Position numbers and translations under genes: made by a program. DNA of 64,000 nt from Lactarius indigo (Eukaryota > Basidiomycota > Agaricomycetes > Russulales > Russulaceae): NCBI GenBank assembly GCA_025766275.1, contig JAFKAC010000001.1, positions 1,984,001-2,048,000 of the forward strand. Direction: 5' to 3'. This document shows positions 1 through 11,314 of this stretch, piece after piece. The notes beneath the pieces were generated by a model, which searched no databases, was not told where the DNA came from, and worked only from the letters and a program-made list of their open reading frames with translations. Every line of letters begins with the position of its first letter. The stretch's first letter is position 1.

Positions 1-356
1 CTGGACGAGGGAGACTCAGTCACATCTTGTTGTTCGAGTGGCAAGGCTTCCTGGCTTTCGGCGGCAGGGGGAGGTGTGGCGGACGTGATGATGTCAGAAA
101 CCTCGGGTGCTTCGAGTGGGGCTGGGTCCACCGGAGCAGGGTCGTCGGTGGGGGAAGGGTACACAAACTCGTCTTCGTCATCATCAACTGGATTGTGAGA
201 GTCGGGCTCCTGCTGGGAATCTGCAGGGTAAGAGAAGGAGTCTGAATGGCTGCTCGCTGTTCTGGACACCACATCGTCAGGAGATGCCATGCCCAGCACG
301 CAGCTGTTTGACACGTACTCCTCGATAGTTCCGAGAAGATGTCGGTCCGAGTCCAT
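1..356 (-). CDS. Acidic N-terminus of an unidentified protein (partial)
   Basis: A minus-strand frame opens with ATG at 356-354 and stays open to the window edge, giving about 118 residues. It starts MDSDRHLLGTIEEYVSN and then becomes rich in Asp, Glu, Pro and Ser (for example PVDDDEDEFVYPSP), so this end is probably disordered and negatively charged. I see no domain, signal peptide or membrane segment, and no intron signal is needed to keep the frame. The body of the protein lies outside the window, so no function can be given. The composition and the clean open frame favour a real coding end over chance. Confidence 0.55.
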   Translation of the reverse strand, partial: MDSDRHLLGTIEEYVSNSCVLGMASPDDVVSRTASSHSDSFSYPADSQQEPDSHNPVDDDEDEFVYPSPTDDPAPVDPAPLEAPEVSDIITSATPPPAAESQEALPLEQQDVTESPSS

Positions 357-868
357 ATTTTTATTTTATTTTATTATTATTATTTTTCCCATTCGTTTGG
401 CAATTGCTATCCGCGTGATCGATTCAATATTCTTCCTGTCAAAGCTGTACTTGGGTACTTGTACCTCGCCCAGGTTTCTTACAGCCGTGATTGGGCATAT
501 ACAGCACCACTGCATACGGTTCCGTTCTTTTCACTCGGACTGTTCCCGGCGACATTGCTCTCCCTTTACCTTAGGCTTTGGACGTCCACGATAGCGTTAC
601 ACACTACTGCATATGCCGACCGATAAATACACCCTTAGATTACGTTAACCACTTCTTCCGAGTCTTAATTGCATGCTACCCAATGCACGAATGCGGGTTA
701 TTAAACATAAAGGCTTCAAGGTGAAATTTGATGAGAGAGTAGACACTTGCAGATGCATTCGGTACCACGTCGGCACATCACATCCGCGGGGGTACCCATT
801 ACCGTAAGAGGTTTACTGGCTGCGCCGCATCAGCTACCTCATCGGGCGAAAAAAAGGCCCACTGTTTG
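357..868. other. Intergenic stretch between divergent genes
   Basis: About 510 bases separate the start of the partial minus-strand gene from the aminotransferase start. A T/A-rich tract (about 356-390) lies directly upstream of the minus-strand ATG. The rest is mixed sequence with many stops in all frames. I see no conserved RNA or coding signal, so this is probably two back-to-back promoters. Confidence 0.5.
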
Positions 869-2692
869 ATGCTTACCGTCCTTTGGGCAACGACCAAGAA
901 ATCTCTCAGACGACCTCTCACCACCCTCTATTCACAGATGTCCCAGACCCGGAACGAATCCACGAACGGACCGCAGGACGGTGCTCGCCGTCAACCTGTC
1001 TCGATACCACACTCGTCTCGTCTCCTCGAAGGACGTGCATTGGCACAGGATGTATGGTCCATCTTCAAGTATGTCCGACTCTTCTCTCCCTCGATTCGAT
1101 GGGATTTGAGCTTTGACGCTGTGTAGTGCCGCCAATCTGCCCTCAGATTGCCTTAACCTCGGTCAAGGGTATATGAACTTTGCACCTCCTAAATGGATCA
1201 CCGACGCCGCAACGGAAGCCTTAAATACCGTGGGAGCAAACCATTACTCTCATCCCAAAGGGCGCCCGCGTTTGCGCCAAGCAATCAAGCAATTCTATGG
1301 ATCTCAGTTCAACAGGGACCTCGATGTTGAGTCAGAGATCCTCGTCACTAGCGGGGCTAATGAAGGCAGGCGGCTATTTGGTACTTCTTAAGCCATCGAC
1401 CGTTGATCCGTCATAACGAGCAGGACAATACTCTGTGTTTGTGGCGTTTTTGGAGCACGGAGACGAAGTCATTATGTTTGAGCCCTTCTTCGACCAGTAT
1501 CTGCCGTCCGTTACATTCAACGGTGGAAAGCCCGTATACGTTCCCCTGCATCCGCCTTCCCGCGACATCACAAAGCCAACTAGCAATGATTGGACTATCG
1601 ATTTCGACGAACTGAGGTCAGCTCTCGTCTATTGCGCCTGAGACCTCACGTTAGAACATGGTTCTCAGAGCCGCTGTCACACCTCGCACCAAGATAATTA
1701 TCGTTAACACGCCTCACAACCCTGTGGGGAAAGTTTTTACTCGCGTTGAATTGGAGAAAATAGCCGCACTCGCAGAGGAGTTCAATCTCCTCGTCATGGC
1801 GGACGAAGTGGTGCGCCCAAGCCGTCCCTAGCGTTGTGCCTTCCTACTAATCGATTCTATGACCAGTATGATTGCCTCGTCTTTGACAACAAAGAACACG
1901 TTCGTATCGCTACATTGCCTGGAATGTGGGAGCGCACCGTCACTGTTGGATCTGCTGGGAGTGAGTACCTTTCTTTCTCTCTCTCTGCTCTTTCTTATTC
2001 TGCGTCCGTCTAGAGTCCTTCGCTGCCACTGGATGGAGAGTCGGCTGGCTGATCGGGCCCGCATCCATTATATCGCCGACTTTGGCGGCCACCACTCGGA
2101 TCGTATTCTGTTCAAACTCCCCTCTTCAAGAAGCCGCCGCTGCAGGACTTGAGCAGGCGGCGGGACACCGATTCTTTGAGAATCAACTGAAGGAGTACCA
2201 AGAAAGGCGCGACATCTTTGTTGATGCCCTCGACAAACTCGGAGTGACCTACACACTTCCGGAGGGAACTTATTTCGTTCTAATGGTCCTCTTTACTCCT
2301 CTTTCATTACGTCAAAATCTTATCCCTTTTGTAGGACTCGTCCAATGTTAAATTCCCCGACGATTACCCCTTCCCGAAAAGTGTGTTAGGGAGAGGTCGC
2401 GACTTCAGGTATGCGTTCGTACCTTGGCCCCGTTTAAAAAGATGCTGACCCACCGACAGGGCGTGCTGGTTTATTGCGATGGAGATTGGAGTTTCTTCAA
2501 TTCCGGTCAGCGAGGTACGCACTGACAATTTGCTTGCATGACTGCACTGGTTCACGACGTTTGAACTAGTTCTACTGCGAAGAACACATGTCCCTGGGGG
2601 AGAATTACATCCGTTTTTCATTCTGCAAGGATTTGGAAACGTTGAAGGCAGCTACGGTGCGGCTGCAGAACCTCAAGAAGTACTTGGCATAG
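869..2692 (+). CDS. BNA3: Kynurenine aminotransferase (PLP-dependent, class I)
   Basis: This is a fold-type I PLP aminotransferase of the kynurenine/glutamine transaminase K branch. It would transaminate kynurenine to kynurenic acid with a 2-oxo acid acceptor. Spliced exons read the family blocks in order: LNLGQGYMNFAPP, ANHYSHPKGRPRLRQAI, VTSGANEG, NTPHNPVGKVF, MADEVYDCLVFD and VGSAGKSFAATGWRVGW. The PLP-binding lysine is the K of SAGKSF, and its codon is split by the intron at 1961-2013. The N-terminus (MLTVLWATTKKSLRRPLTTLY) is basic and Asp/Glu-free, fitting a mitochondrial presequence; a second Met 22 codons on could give a cytosolic form. The intron at 1366-1423 has a GC donor and an AG acceptor and falls inside the conserved ANEG motif. 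The protein ends NLKKYLA at TAG 2690-2692. Confidence 0.9.
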
Positions 2693-2777
2693 ATGTAGAA
2701 AAACGAAAGGAGTTGTTTCCCATAGAATAATGTACAAGTCAGAATCCCAAATGTTCTAGAGAAGTCAGGGTGCAGTT

Positions 2778-5700
2778 CTAGCGTGATTGAGTAGGCGTGT
2801 CAATGATGGCTACTCCATCCCGGTGACCTTGACCTTCAATCAACTCCTCTAATTCGTCCACGACCTGTGAAAGGCGCTCGTCTCGAGTTCCTTTGCAGTC
2901 GTAATAGGTGGGATTAGACACGATACGTTGGGCCAGGAAAGTCAAAGATAACGCTTGAACACCTTCATGCTTGCTGCTAATATGTCCGCGGCTCCGGTGG
3001 TGCTTGTACCACTGTTGCAGTTGATCTGAGCGAAGGAGCTGAGACTCTAGCGGAAGTCCGCCCTCCAGGAATCGCATGTAAGTGTCTTTATCCTCCGCCT
3101 GGCAAAATAGATGGAAATGGCCCATGTCCCCGTGACGTACTGCGCGACCTTGCATATGGACGAGCTCTTCTAAAGTGTAGTCACGAAGCTGACGCCTCGC
3201 ACCGTCCTCGTGGATGGAAATATACTGCGTGCCCATTACGACCACCGCCGCTGCACGGACGGGGAGCGTCCAGCATGCTTCTCTGGCCACGACTAGCACC
3301 TGGATAATGCCCCCCGTGTACAGCTCCATAATCGTCGCGTGGTCCTGTTTATGCATGCCAAGGTGCAAAATGCCTACGCCATTCGAAAGGAGGTTGGACA
3401 GGCCAGGATCTTGCAGCCTGTGGAAGTACGAACTGGAGGAACTCCGGGGATACACTGGGTGACAGGTATCCGGCCCCTGCGCCGGTTTCGAGGGTACAGT
3501 TGACGATGAGATCCAGTGCGACGGAAGAGCACTGGGTCCGAGAGGGTACGAACACGATCGCGGGATTGAGGCGAATGGAAAGGATGGCAGTCGAGGCGGG
3601 CCTGGCCATGGCTTTGAATAAAGCGGCCGAGTGCGGGATCGCGAACGTGTGCACGGCCACGTTCAGCGACTGATCCCGGTCACTGGGTCGGAAGCTGTGG
3701 GAAGGCGGACGGCGCTACGTCTAGCCACGTAGCCAGGTCCCCCGATTCATTTAACGACGCCGAGAACCCAACGACACGTGTTGGCTGAGTTCGGATGACG
3801 CGGAGAAGAGACGATATGGCAAGTTCATAATATGGATCTAGTTGCTCAAGGTTCTCGAGAACGACCAACTGCAGTCCGGGGTAGGAATGTGCCAAGTCCT
3901 TCTCCTCGGAGAGCGCGGCGACAAGATGAGAGGAAGTCGTTAAACGTATCTCCTTGCTTCTCGCAGGTGCAAGCGTACCCGAACCAGTAACAAACTTCAT
4001 GGAAAAACCCATCACCGGCGGTACCCCACGCAAGTCCGACATCCACTCCGTGACGATACTGTGCCGCGGAGCGATAACAAGGACATATCCCTGACTCGGA
4101 ATTCGGGCCAACGTCTCGCTATCAAACAGTTCAGTGATCTCGTTAAAAATGAGAACATCTTTTTCTCACCATGTTAAGATGTGGCCCAAGGTGGACTTAC
4201 CGGAGCCAGTCGGCGCACAGAGAAGGGCGTTGCTTTGTGTATTCACTGTGCTCCAGAACGCCTGCGTCTGGATAGCATTTAAATTGCGTAGTTTCGCAGC
4301 GAATAGTTCCCTAAGAATATGGTTTTGCAGGACCGAGGGTGATAAGAAGGGGAGATCTAAACGTGGTGTATGACTATTGGATCGGGAGGGCATAACCAAA
4401 TCGTCGAAAGGAACTTTGATTTCATCTTCGGAACCCATCCACCTTTCGGAAACAACACGTATGGTCACGAAAGGTGGGATCTGTCCTTCTGGGACGGAAA
4501 TTACAAACGCCACATCCAATCTGTCCGTGGATTGTCGGAGAAGCAGATACGAAAGTTGTAGAATCACTTTTTTCTTCATGGTCTTCGATCCAAAGCCAGA
4601 ACGGCTCGACAGATCCGTGCCGGGAAGTCCACGAGAAGGTACTACGCACGTGCGTGTCGATTCTGAGAACATCAGGGCCGAGAGGGCGCAGAGAATGAGA
4701 GACTTGGACTGCGGGAAGTTGTTTTGCAGCGTCCAGATAGCTTGTCCGTGAATAGGATTGAGATGAACCAACTTCCCAATCTCGGTTGCTGACATCCGCA
4801 CTAATTCTGATGCCGAGTAATCGTCGGCCCATTGCTCGAGCCCATAGTATACATCTGGCTTCAGGTTGAACTGCTTAAGCGGCTGGTCGAAAGGCCACAG
4901 GCGCTTCTCAATGGCCTTGCTGACCCCCATCAGCCACGGCGCTCGTGTTGGCCCACTTTTTGCTGATGGCGATTTCAAGAAGGGCTCGAACGATGCGTCC
5001 AGCATTCTGAGCGACATATTGCATATCTGACACCAGGGCAAAGTCTTCCACGACAGCCCACGAGATATAACCTTGGAGAAGTACATTGACCTTGCCTTCA
5101 CGTGTAAATAACGCTTCCGACTCGTCATTGGCCTTTCTTGCTTGTTCCGGGAGGCTTCTCCACTAATGCGAACCTTGCCTGAGCTATTTTCGAATGCGTT
5201 CTGACAGTGAGGTGTCAGACAGCTCGAGAGTTCACGCCTAGCGCGATCTCCCTACGAACCTTCACATTGCATGGAGCTATTTCAAGAAGTTGCGTAAGCT
5301 CCTTCGTCTCGTTCTCCCGAACTTGGATTTGATCAAACTACGATCGTTAGGCGATCATTTCTTAGATTTCGATCAGAGTCGCCTACCTCGGTGCTGAGAC
5401 TAACCATGGACAGCACGTCTGCCTCTGTCATGCGTGTCCGGAGTTCCCGATTGAAAATTTCGATGGACTTGTGATGGATGTAGTACTTCGCCGCAAGTCG
5501 GCCGAGATCGTTGATAGTAAATGAACTACTATCTTCGTCGAAATTAATCATTTTAGCTTCTACAAGGCTGCGTGCAGCTGCGCGAACCAGCTCATGTCGC
5601 TTGCGGTCTAACGTTCGGTCGTACTTTACGTCGTCATAGGAAACCCCTTCTTGTTTTTCAGACATTGTGGAGAGGAGTCTCGGAGGGGAAACTCACCATA

Positions 5701-8700
5701 TAATGTAGGAGTCTTTTGCATCCGAACGAAGAGATAGGTGTATCCTAGCCATCGGACGGCGTCGTGAACTGTCGTCACGGTGCCGAGAGAAATTTCGGCA
5801 TTCATGGCGTCGATCATACCTTTGACGAACCTGGAGGAGAGGATATCAGTTACCGTTTCGCCACACGACGATGTGCATACTGCGACTCGATGGGGATCTG
5901 CGCACGCCGTGAGTTGAGAACAAGCGGAGATAGAGTACAGTACGCTACCTGAGAAGTGACTGCATCCAAATAATGCTGTAACTTGTCTTCGGTAGTACAT
6001 ATGTAACCCTCCCCACTGGTTTCAAAACCTGGCCGCCCGGCTCGCCCGAATACTTGGAGGACATCAAGGACGGACAGATCCACAAACGAGCCTTTAGAAC
6101 TATCGTATACTTGAGTGCCTTTGATGACAACTAAGTGTGCACGAGAGAAGTGAGCTAGAGCCATATTTACAGGCGAAAGTGCTAACCCGCGTGGGCCGGT
6201 AGATTGACTCCCCATGCAAGCGTCGCAGTGCAGCACAAGACCTAGCAACAAATCAGAGGGCGCGAAAAACGGAACAGGTAGCAAATACCTTGATAGCTCT
6301 AGCACTGAACATCCTTTCCATCATAGTTCTATCCGAACGTAGCATTCCAGCGTGATGAATCCCAAAGCCTTCATCGAATAATTGTTTCATTTCTTTGTTC
6401 CGAGATTTGCCAATCTCACGGCGGAAGTGACCGAAGTTGGGATGCTCCTCACAACTGAACTCATGCAAGACACTATCCTTAGAGGCGGCCTCCCGAAGGG
6501 CTAAAGCGGCTTTTACTGTTTCCTTCCTCGCATGGACGAACACCATAACCTGGTGTCCCTCCCGAACCAGCTCAGAAACCTTCTCGTAAGTCACGAGATC
6601 TAAGTTCATCCGTGACTGGGGGCTTCCGGGCTTTCCTTTGACTGCGATAAAGCGCTGTTCGAGTGGAACCGGTCTAAACGACGAATCGAAGAAGAACAAC
6701 CCGGTTTGTCGTGAAACACTAATGCCAGGTGAGCCTTGCGATGCCTAGCCATGCACGTGGACCCAAACCTTAGAAAATCAGCAACATCGACGTAATTTGG
6801 GAGGGTGGCGCTCAAGCCAACAATGCGGATGACAGATTGACTCGACTCAACCTGATCGGGGTATAAAAAAAGTCAGGAAAACGCTTGGAATTCTGGGCGA
6901 TAATGTACTTGACGTAAAGTTCGAGCAACAATCGTCTCTATGACTGCACCACGTTCTTCGTTTAGGAGGTGAACCTCGTCTATGATCAAAAGCTTCAGTT
7001 TCTGTATCGGCCAATCACATCAAGATCCTTCCTCCGCGGAGAGAGTTACGCATACCGATGCGATCTCCCCTTCACCGGTTGGTTTTCTAGTGACAACATC
7101 CCACTTCTCTGGTGTGGTCACAATGACTTGTGTCTCTGCGATCTCGGCCTTTGTTAATTGCATATCACCGGTGAGCTCCCGGACACGGATCGAAAGCCAT
7201 TGGAGCCGCTTGGAGAATTTCCTCACGATCTCTGCGGCCAATGCCTTCATAGGAGCACTGGACCAACTCCAGCGATTAATTTCTACCCATATCCAAGACT
7301 TGAACACTTACACGTAAATGATCTTGAAATCGTCTCTTCGGATGGAAGCAGGAAGCGGATTGGAGCGGCTGCGATGCTGGTCCAGCACACGAAGTATTGT
7401 CAACATAGCCACGTCAGTTTTACCCTAGTCAGGACATGGGGTTAAAAGATCATAGAGCATGCCACCACGACGATAGGTAGACGCACTGCGCCAGTAGGAG
7501 CTAGAGGAACCGACGTCAAAGCTCACAAACAGCCAGATAGATGGTGTCATTATTCACCACACACTAGCATGTTCTCGTTCGAACGGTAGGCAGTGGGATA
7601 GATAATGGATTGCATCCTATTCAATGAGGAGTAACCCTATGTGTACACTCAGTGAATTTGAAAAACCACATGAATGGGCGAAACATACGGGGAACGACTG
7701 TTTGGCGAGATCATCAAGTTCGCCCACGGAGATGAGTCTTTCCGAGGCGCGTGGGGGGATCTTCTTTGCAGGAGGAATGATGACCTCTTCGTAGTGCTAA
7801 ATTTTTGTTAGGCACAGTACGCGGACAACTTGATAGATTATTTACGCCTTCAGTGTGTCGGGTAGTGCCTACTGGAAGGGTGAACTTTTGACCGGATTGC
7901 GAGAGTATATTTCCCCCAGAAGCCGAGGAACTGTACACATGTGGTAAAACTTCTGGGGGATCTGTCTGCTAGAGTAGACGATATGAAGCAGCGTAAGGCA
8001 GGGAGGGAAGAATTACGAAACCGTTGGTCCCACAAATAACGGTCGCTCCGCATTGCGCTGGAATGCCTCTTCCATCCGTCTTTTCGCATCGGTCTGTGTA
8101 AGACCGGTTCCACTATCTGATAAAGATAACAGGCTCGTTCACCACCTTTCAAGAAAGTAAGGTTAATTACCACGTCCGCCCGTAGCCGCATCAAGAGGTC
8201 CCTTCAAAGCTCCTTCTAGCTTGTTAATATATCAATTGTCGATTTCTGGCGGAATGCAAAGTTGGTCTCACCTCCGCCGCGACTAACGACCTATTCTCGA
8301 GAATCTCGACGATCATGTCCAGTTCGTCATAACCCATCATATCAGACAACTCCTCGGAAATTGCCTCATTCGAGGCGGAAGATGCGAGGACCGCATGTAA
8401 AGGAGACGCAATGGCTTGCAATTTCCGATCTCTATTACCAGCAGGGTGGAATCGATCACTCCACGCAATTAATGTACACGTACGAAAGTAGTCTGTAAAT
8501 CAACTTGTCGCGCAATGCTGTATTGTGCGAGCGATATAAATCAAGGACCGACTCCTGATATGAGGCGTCCGCAACTTCGGGTAGCTCGGACGCAACCTCG
8601 TCACTGTCTTTAAGCGACCGGTATCAGTTCTGTGGAGAGATACGGAGAGTGGACTCGAGACCTCTATCTGGGACTTTGAGACTGCAGCAGACCAGTTGCG

Positions 8701-8840
8701 CCAGGATCAGTTCTTGATATGCACTTTGCACGCCAAGCAAACAGCCAGACGCACGATGTCCAACGATCCAGGACGCGATCGCCCGAATGATCCTGAGACG
8801 AACCCATCAAGAACTCCACATGTTCGAGAAAACTTGTCAT
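2778..8840 (-). CDS. SLH1: Slh1/ASCC3-like tandem-cassette RNA helicase
   Basis: This is a Ski2-like helicase with two cassettes, as in Slh1/ASCC3, which act on collided ribosomes. The N-terminal part (about 8250-8420) resembles the ASCC3 region before the first cassette. Cassette 1 is intact: [20 protein letters not shown], Walker A APTGAGKT (split by an intron near 7470), DEVH near 6975, GLSATLPNY near 6810 and [12 protein letters not shown] near 6040. A Sec63 region follows ([17 protein letters not shown] near 5000). Cassette 2 keeps Walker A (APTGSGKS, about 4200), but the DEVH site reads LENLEQLD, motif VI reads [11 protein letters not shown], and the protein stops without a second Sec63 module. 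Near 4935 the frame jumps by +1 between KKWANTSAV and [13 protein letters not shown]. Another apparent jump near 3435 is better explained by a 46 nt intron. The start is the least certain part; the ATG at 8840 is a guess. It could be confused with Brr2, but the N-terminus and missing second Sec63 domain argue against that. Confidence 0.8.
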
Positions 8841-9034
8841 CTTTGATGGCTGAGCACACTGGTCGGAGTCAACGTTCAATTGGCTTAAATCTGGATGTAT
8901 GCGCAGCGCAGGGCGAATTGGTTCAGGTCAGGTGACGTGGTGTGACGAGTGGGAGTGGCTCAGGCTTCCACCGCCACCGAGTACCACAGCAGCAAACGCA
9001 CCACTTCGCCCGCCCCTACAACACAAGGGACGCT

Positions 9035-10102
9035 ATGGCGCCATCGTGAGTTTATATCGAGTCCTTGTGACCTGCAGGTTCGACGTAGTTTTTCCAGTGT
9101 GCCTCCTCTCTATCTCGACCCCCAAATTCGGGACTGGGTTCTATTCCCAATCACCATAGTCATGGTTCGTTGCCCTTACTATCGCCGTATTTCTACCCAC
9201 ACGTATTGTTTCAGATACTCGTCGGAGTGTTGAGACACTATGTGGTCGTTCTTTTGCAGTCACCTCCGACAAAGCTCCCTAGGGCAGCTATCCGAGAACA
9301 GTGTGTATCCATACCTGGTGGCGCGAATAGTTCTAACGCAAACCGTAGACGTGCACTCGTGCGCTCGAACGTCTTACGCGCGACATCTACAAACTCTCCC
9401 ATACCCTTTTCTTTTTACCAGACCATCTCGCAGAACCTGTCCAAAGCATTTGCTGAGGGCACGTACCTGAAGGATGGTCCCCCAAAGCAAGGCGAAAATC
9501 CGGCGCCCCCAAATCCTCTTTCAGACCCTGCAGCTATGGACGGAATGATGGCTGGAATGAGAACGCAGATGGTCATGATGGTGCCGCAGATGATCGTCAT
9601 GGGGTGGATAAACTTCTTCTTTGAGGGGTTCGTCGTGAGTACGTGGCATTTCCCACTGGACGCTTACTTGCGACAGCCACTGACCTATGGTGGTTGACAG
9701 TCAAGCTACCTTTTCCGCTGACTTTGGGTTTCAAATCTATGCTGCAACGTGGAGTCCAGACGGCCGACATGGATGTCCGTTGGGTGTCATCGTTGTCATG
9801 GTACTTCCTGAACTTCTTCGGGCTAAACGGGTTGTATCGCATCATTCTTGGCGGAGATGAAGGTGGGTCTTAGGTGGCTGGCTTGACGTTTTCCTGGCTA
9901 ATGTGTGGTTCTAGTGGGCGATGCAGCTCAGAATCTGGCTGCTAGCCCATTCGCCGTTGCTACCCCTCAGGCTGGACAACCTCAGGACTTCAACAAATTG
10001 CTCAAGGCGGAGCGTGACAACCTGGAGTTTTCAGAGGGGCTACACAAGTGGATAGGTGATGATGTTGAGATACGGATACTCAAAAAGTATGGTAGGCTGT
10101 GA
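9035..10102 (+). CDS. EMC3: ER membrane protein complex subunit 3
   Basis: EMC3 is the Oxa1/YidC-superfamily core of the ER membrane complex, which inserts tail-anchored and polytopic proteins into the ER. The first coding exon is only 11 nt (9035-9045). After the 9046-9097 intron the family N-terminus reads MAPSVPPLYLDPQIRDWVLF, then a membrane segment ILVGVLRHYVVVLLQSP. Further blocks are a Met-rich segment (GMMAGMRTQMVMMVPQMIVM) leading into GWINFFFEGF, LPFPLTLGFKSMLQRGV, and DVRWVSSLSWYFLNFFGLNG. The protein ends DDVEIRILKKYGRL with TGA at 10100-10102. Length and order match EMC3 and no frame break is needed. It is divergent from the helicase gene, roughly 200 bp away. Confidence 0.93.
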
Positions 10103-10325
10103 GGAGTAGGATTTGTTGAAATCTACTGCGATCTGACTGCGAGATCATGCGTGACTATTACATGGCAGACGATAGAAGTACAACAAAACAAGGATCAGAA
10201 CGAAATGTAAGCTGGATACAGCGCGAGCACCAAGCGTCCAAAGTACGGGTGTAAGATATATCTCAGATAGTAATAATGGGGTATGACGCACGGCGCTCTA
10301 AGGGAATAAGGGAAATGCTACCGGA

Positions 10326-11157
10326 CTACACAAGACCGTCGTAGAGCGAGAGTGCCTGCGATCGGGTGAGAACAAGGACAGGTATGAAAGACCGTGGGAC
10401 GGAACGTACGTCCATAACAGTAGGGTCCTGCTTACTGCATTCTACGAACTCGTTGTAAGTGATCTTGGCGTCCTTGTCCTTATTCATACTTCGGAATATC
10501 TTTTCTACCCGCTGCACAGCATAATCAGCGCATGTACCGGAGGCCGCGCAGTGAAATGAAGACCTTCTCTGGTGTTTCCTCGTTCTCGGGGAGCTTCAGC
10601 ATCTGACCTGTCATCTTGTAAATGGCTTGAACTATTTGGAGCATTTCTTGGTAGGTTATAGTGCCATCTTTATTGATGTCATACAACTGGAAGGCCCCTG
10701 TGAGAGACGAAGTTAGTGTATGGGAATGGGCAAGTCAGATAAGGGCTCACATCGGAGCTTCTCTTCTAAACTGCCTCGGCTAGTGGCGCTGAGTGCGCAG
10801 ATGAACTCCTTGAAATCAATGTAGCCGTTCTTGTTCTCGTCAAATACGTCGAAGACGTAGTTGGCGAATTCGGCGGGATCCCCAAACGGGAAGAACTGTG
10901 TGTATATCTTGCCGAAATCCTTCTTGTCTAAACGACCTTCTGGGCAATCCATGATGAACCCCTGATACCTAGGCCGGTTGTCAATAAAGATGAATCGGGA
11001 AGAAGTTCAAAGGATGGACCATTGCTGGAGTTCACGCTTGTCGACTGTGACAGAATAAGGAAACAGATGATAGAGAAAGAAGAAACGGCGGACAATACGT
11101 GTTCTTTTGAAGGTCGGATAATTGCTCCGGGGTGAGCTTGCTCTGGGACTTGCCCAT
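10326..11157 (-). CDS. NCS1: Neuronal calcium sensor 1 / frequenin
   Basis: This is an EF-hand calcium sensor of the recoverin/frequenin family. In yeasts the homologue activates phosphatidylinositol 4-kinase at the Golgi. The start [16 protein letters not shown] carries an N-myristoylation signal (Gly2, Ser6). Exons then give [14 protein letters not shown], the loop [39 protein letters not shown] and [18 protein letters not shown]. These are three canonical EF hands after one degenerate N-terminal hand, as in the family. It ends ALSLYDGLV with TAG at 10328-10326. About 190 residues, the usual length. The gene is convergent with EMC3 and divergent from the Cys-rich gene. Confidence 0.95.
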
Positions 11158-11253
11158 GGATAGTCGTAGTTGCTTCTAAGTAACGCCGGCCCGGTAAGCC
11201 AGTCAGTGGTCACCGCGTGTGCGATCTCTCCTACATTTATTATCCGGAAGGCT

Positions 11254-11304
11254 CTCCCCCCCCTTTCCTCCTCCCCCCCCCCCCCCTCACATACACACAC
11301 ACTC
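11254..11304. repeat. Poly-C and CA tract in a divergent promoter
   Basis: Between the divergent NCS1 and Cys-rich genes lie two C runs (one of about 14 C at 11273-11286) followed by a short CA repeat (about 11291-11302). The tract ends roughly 10 bases before the ATG at 11315, so it would sit in the 5' untranslated region or core promoter. Such tracts are length-variable; nothing more can be said. Confidence 0.6.
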
Positions 11305-11314
11305 TACGATCAAA

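Noticed and set aside
3435..3435. Frame break in the second cassette of the Slh1-like helicase
   Set aside because: A 46 nt GT-AG intron joins AGAGYL to [10 protein letters not shown] in frame, so it is not counted with the +1 breaks.
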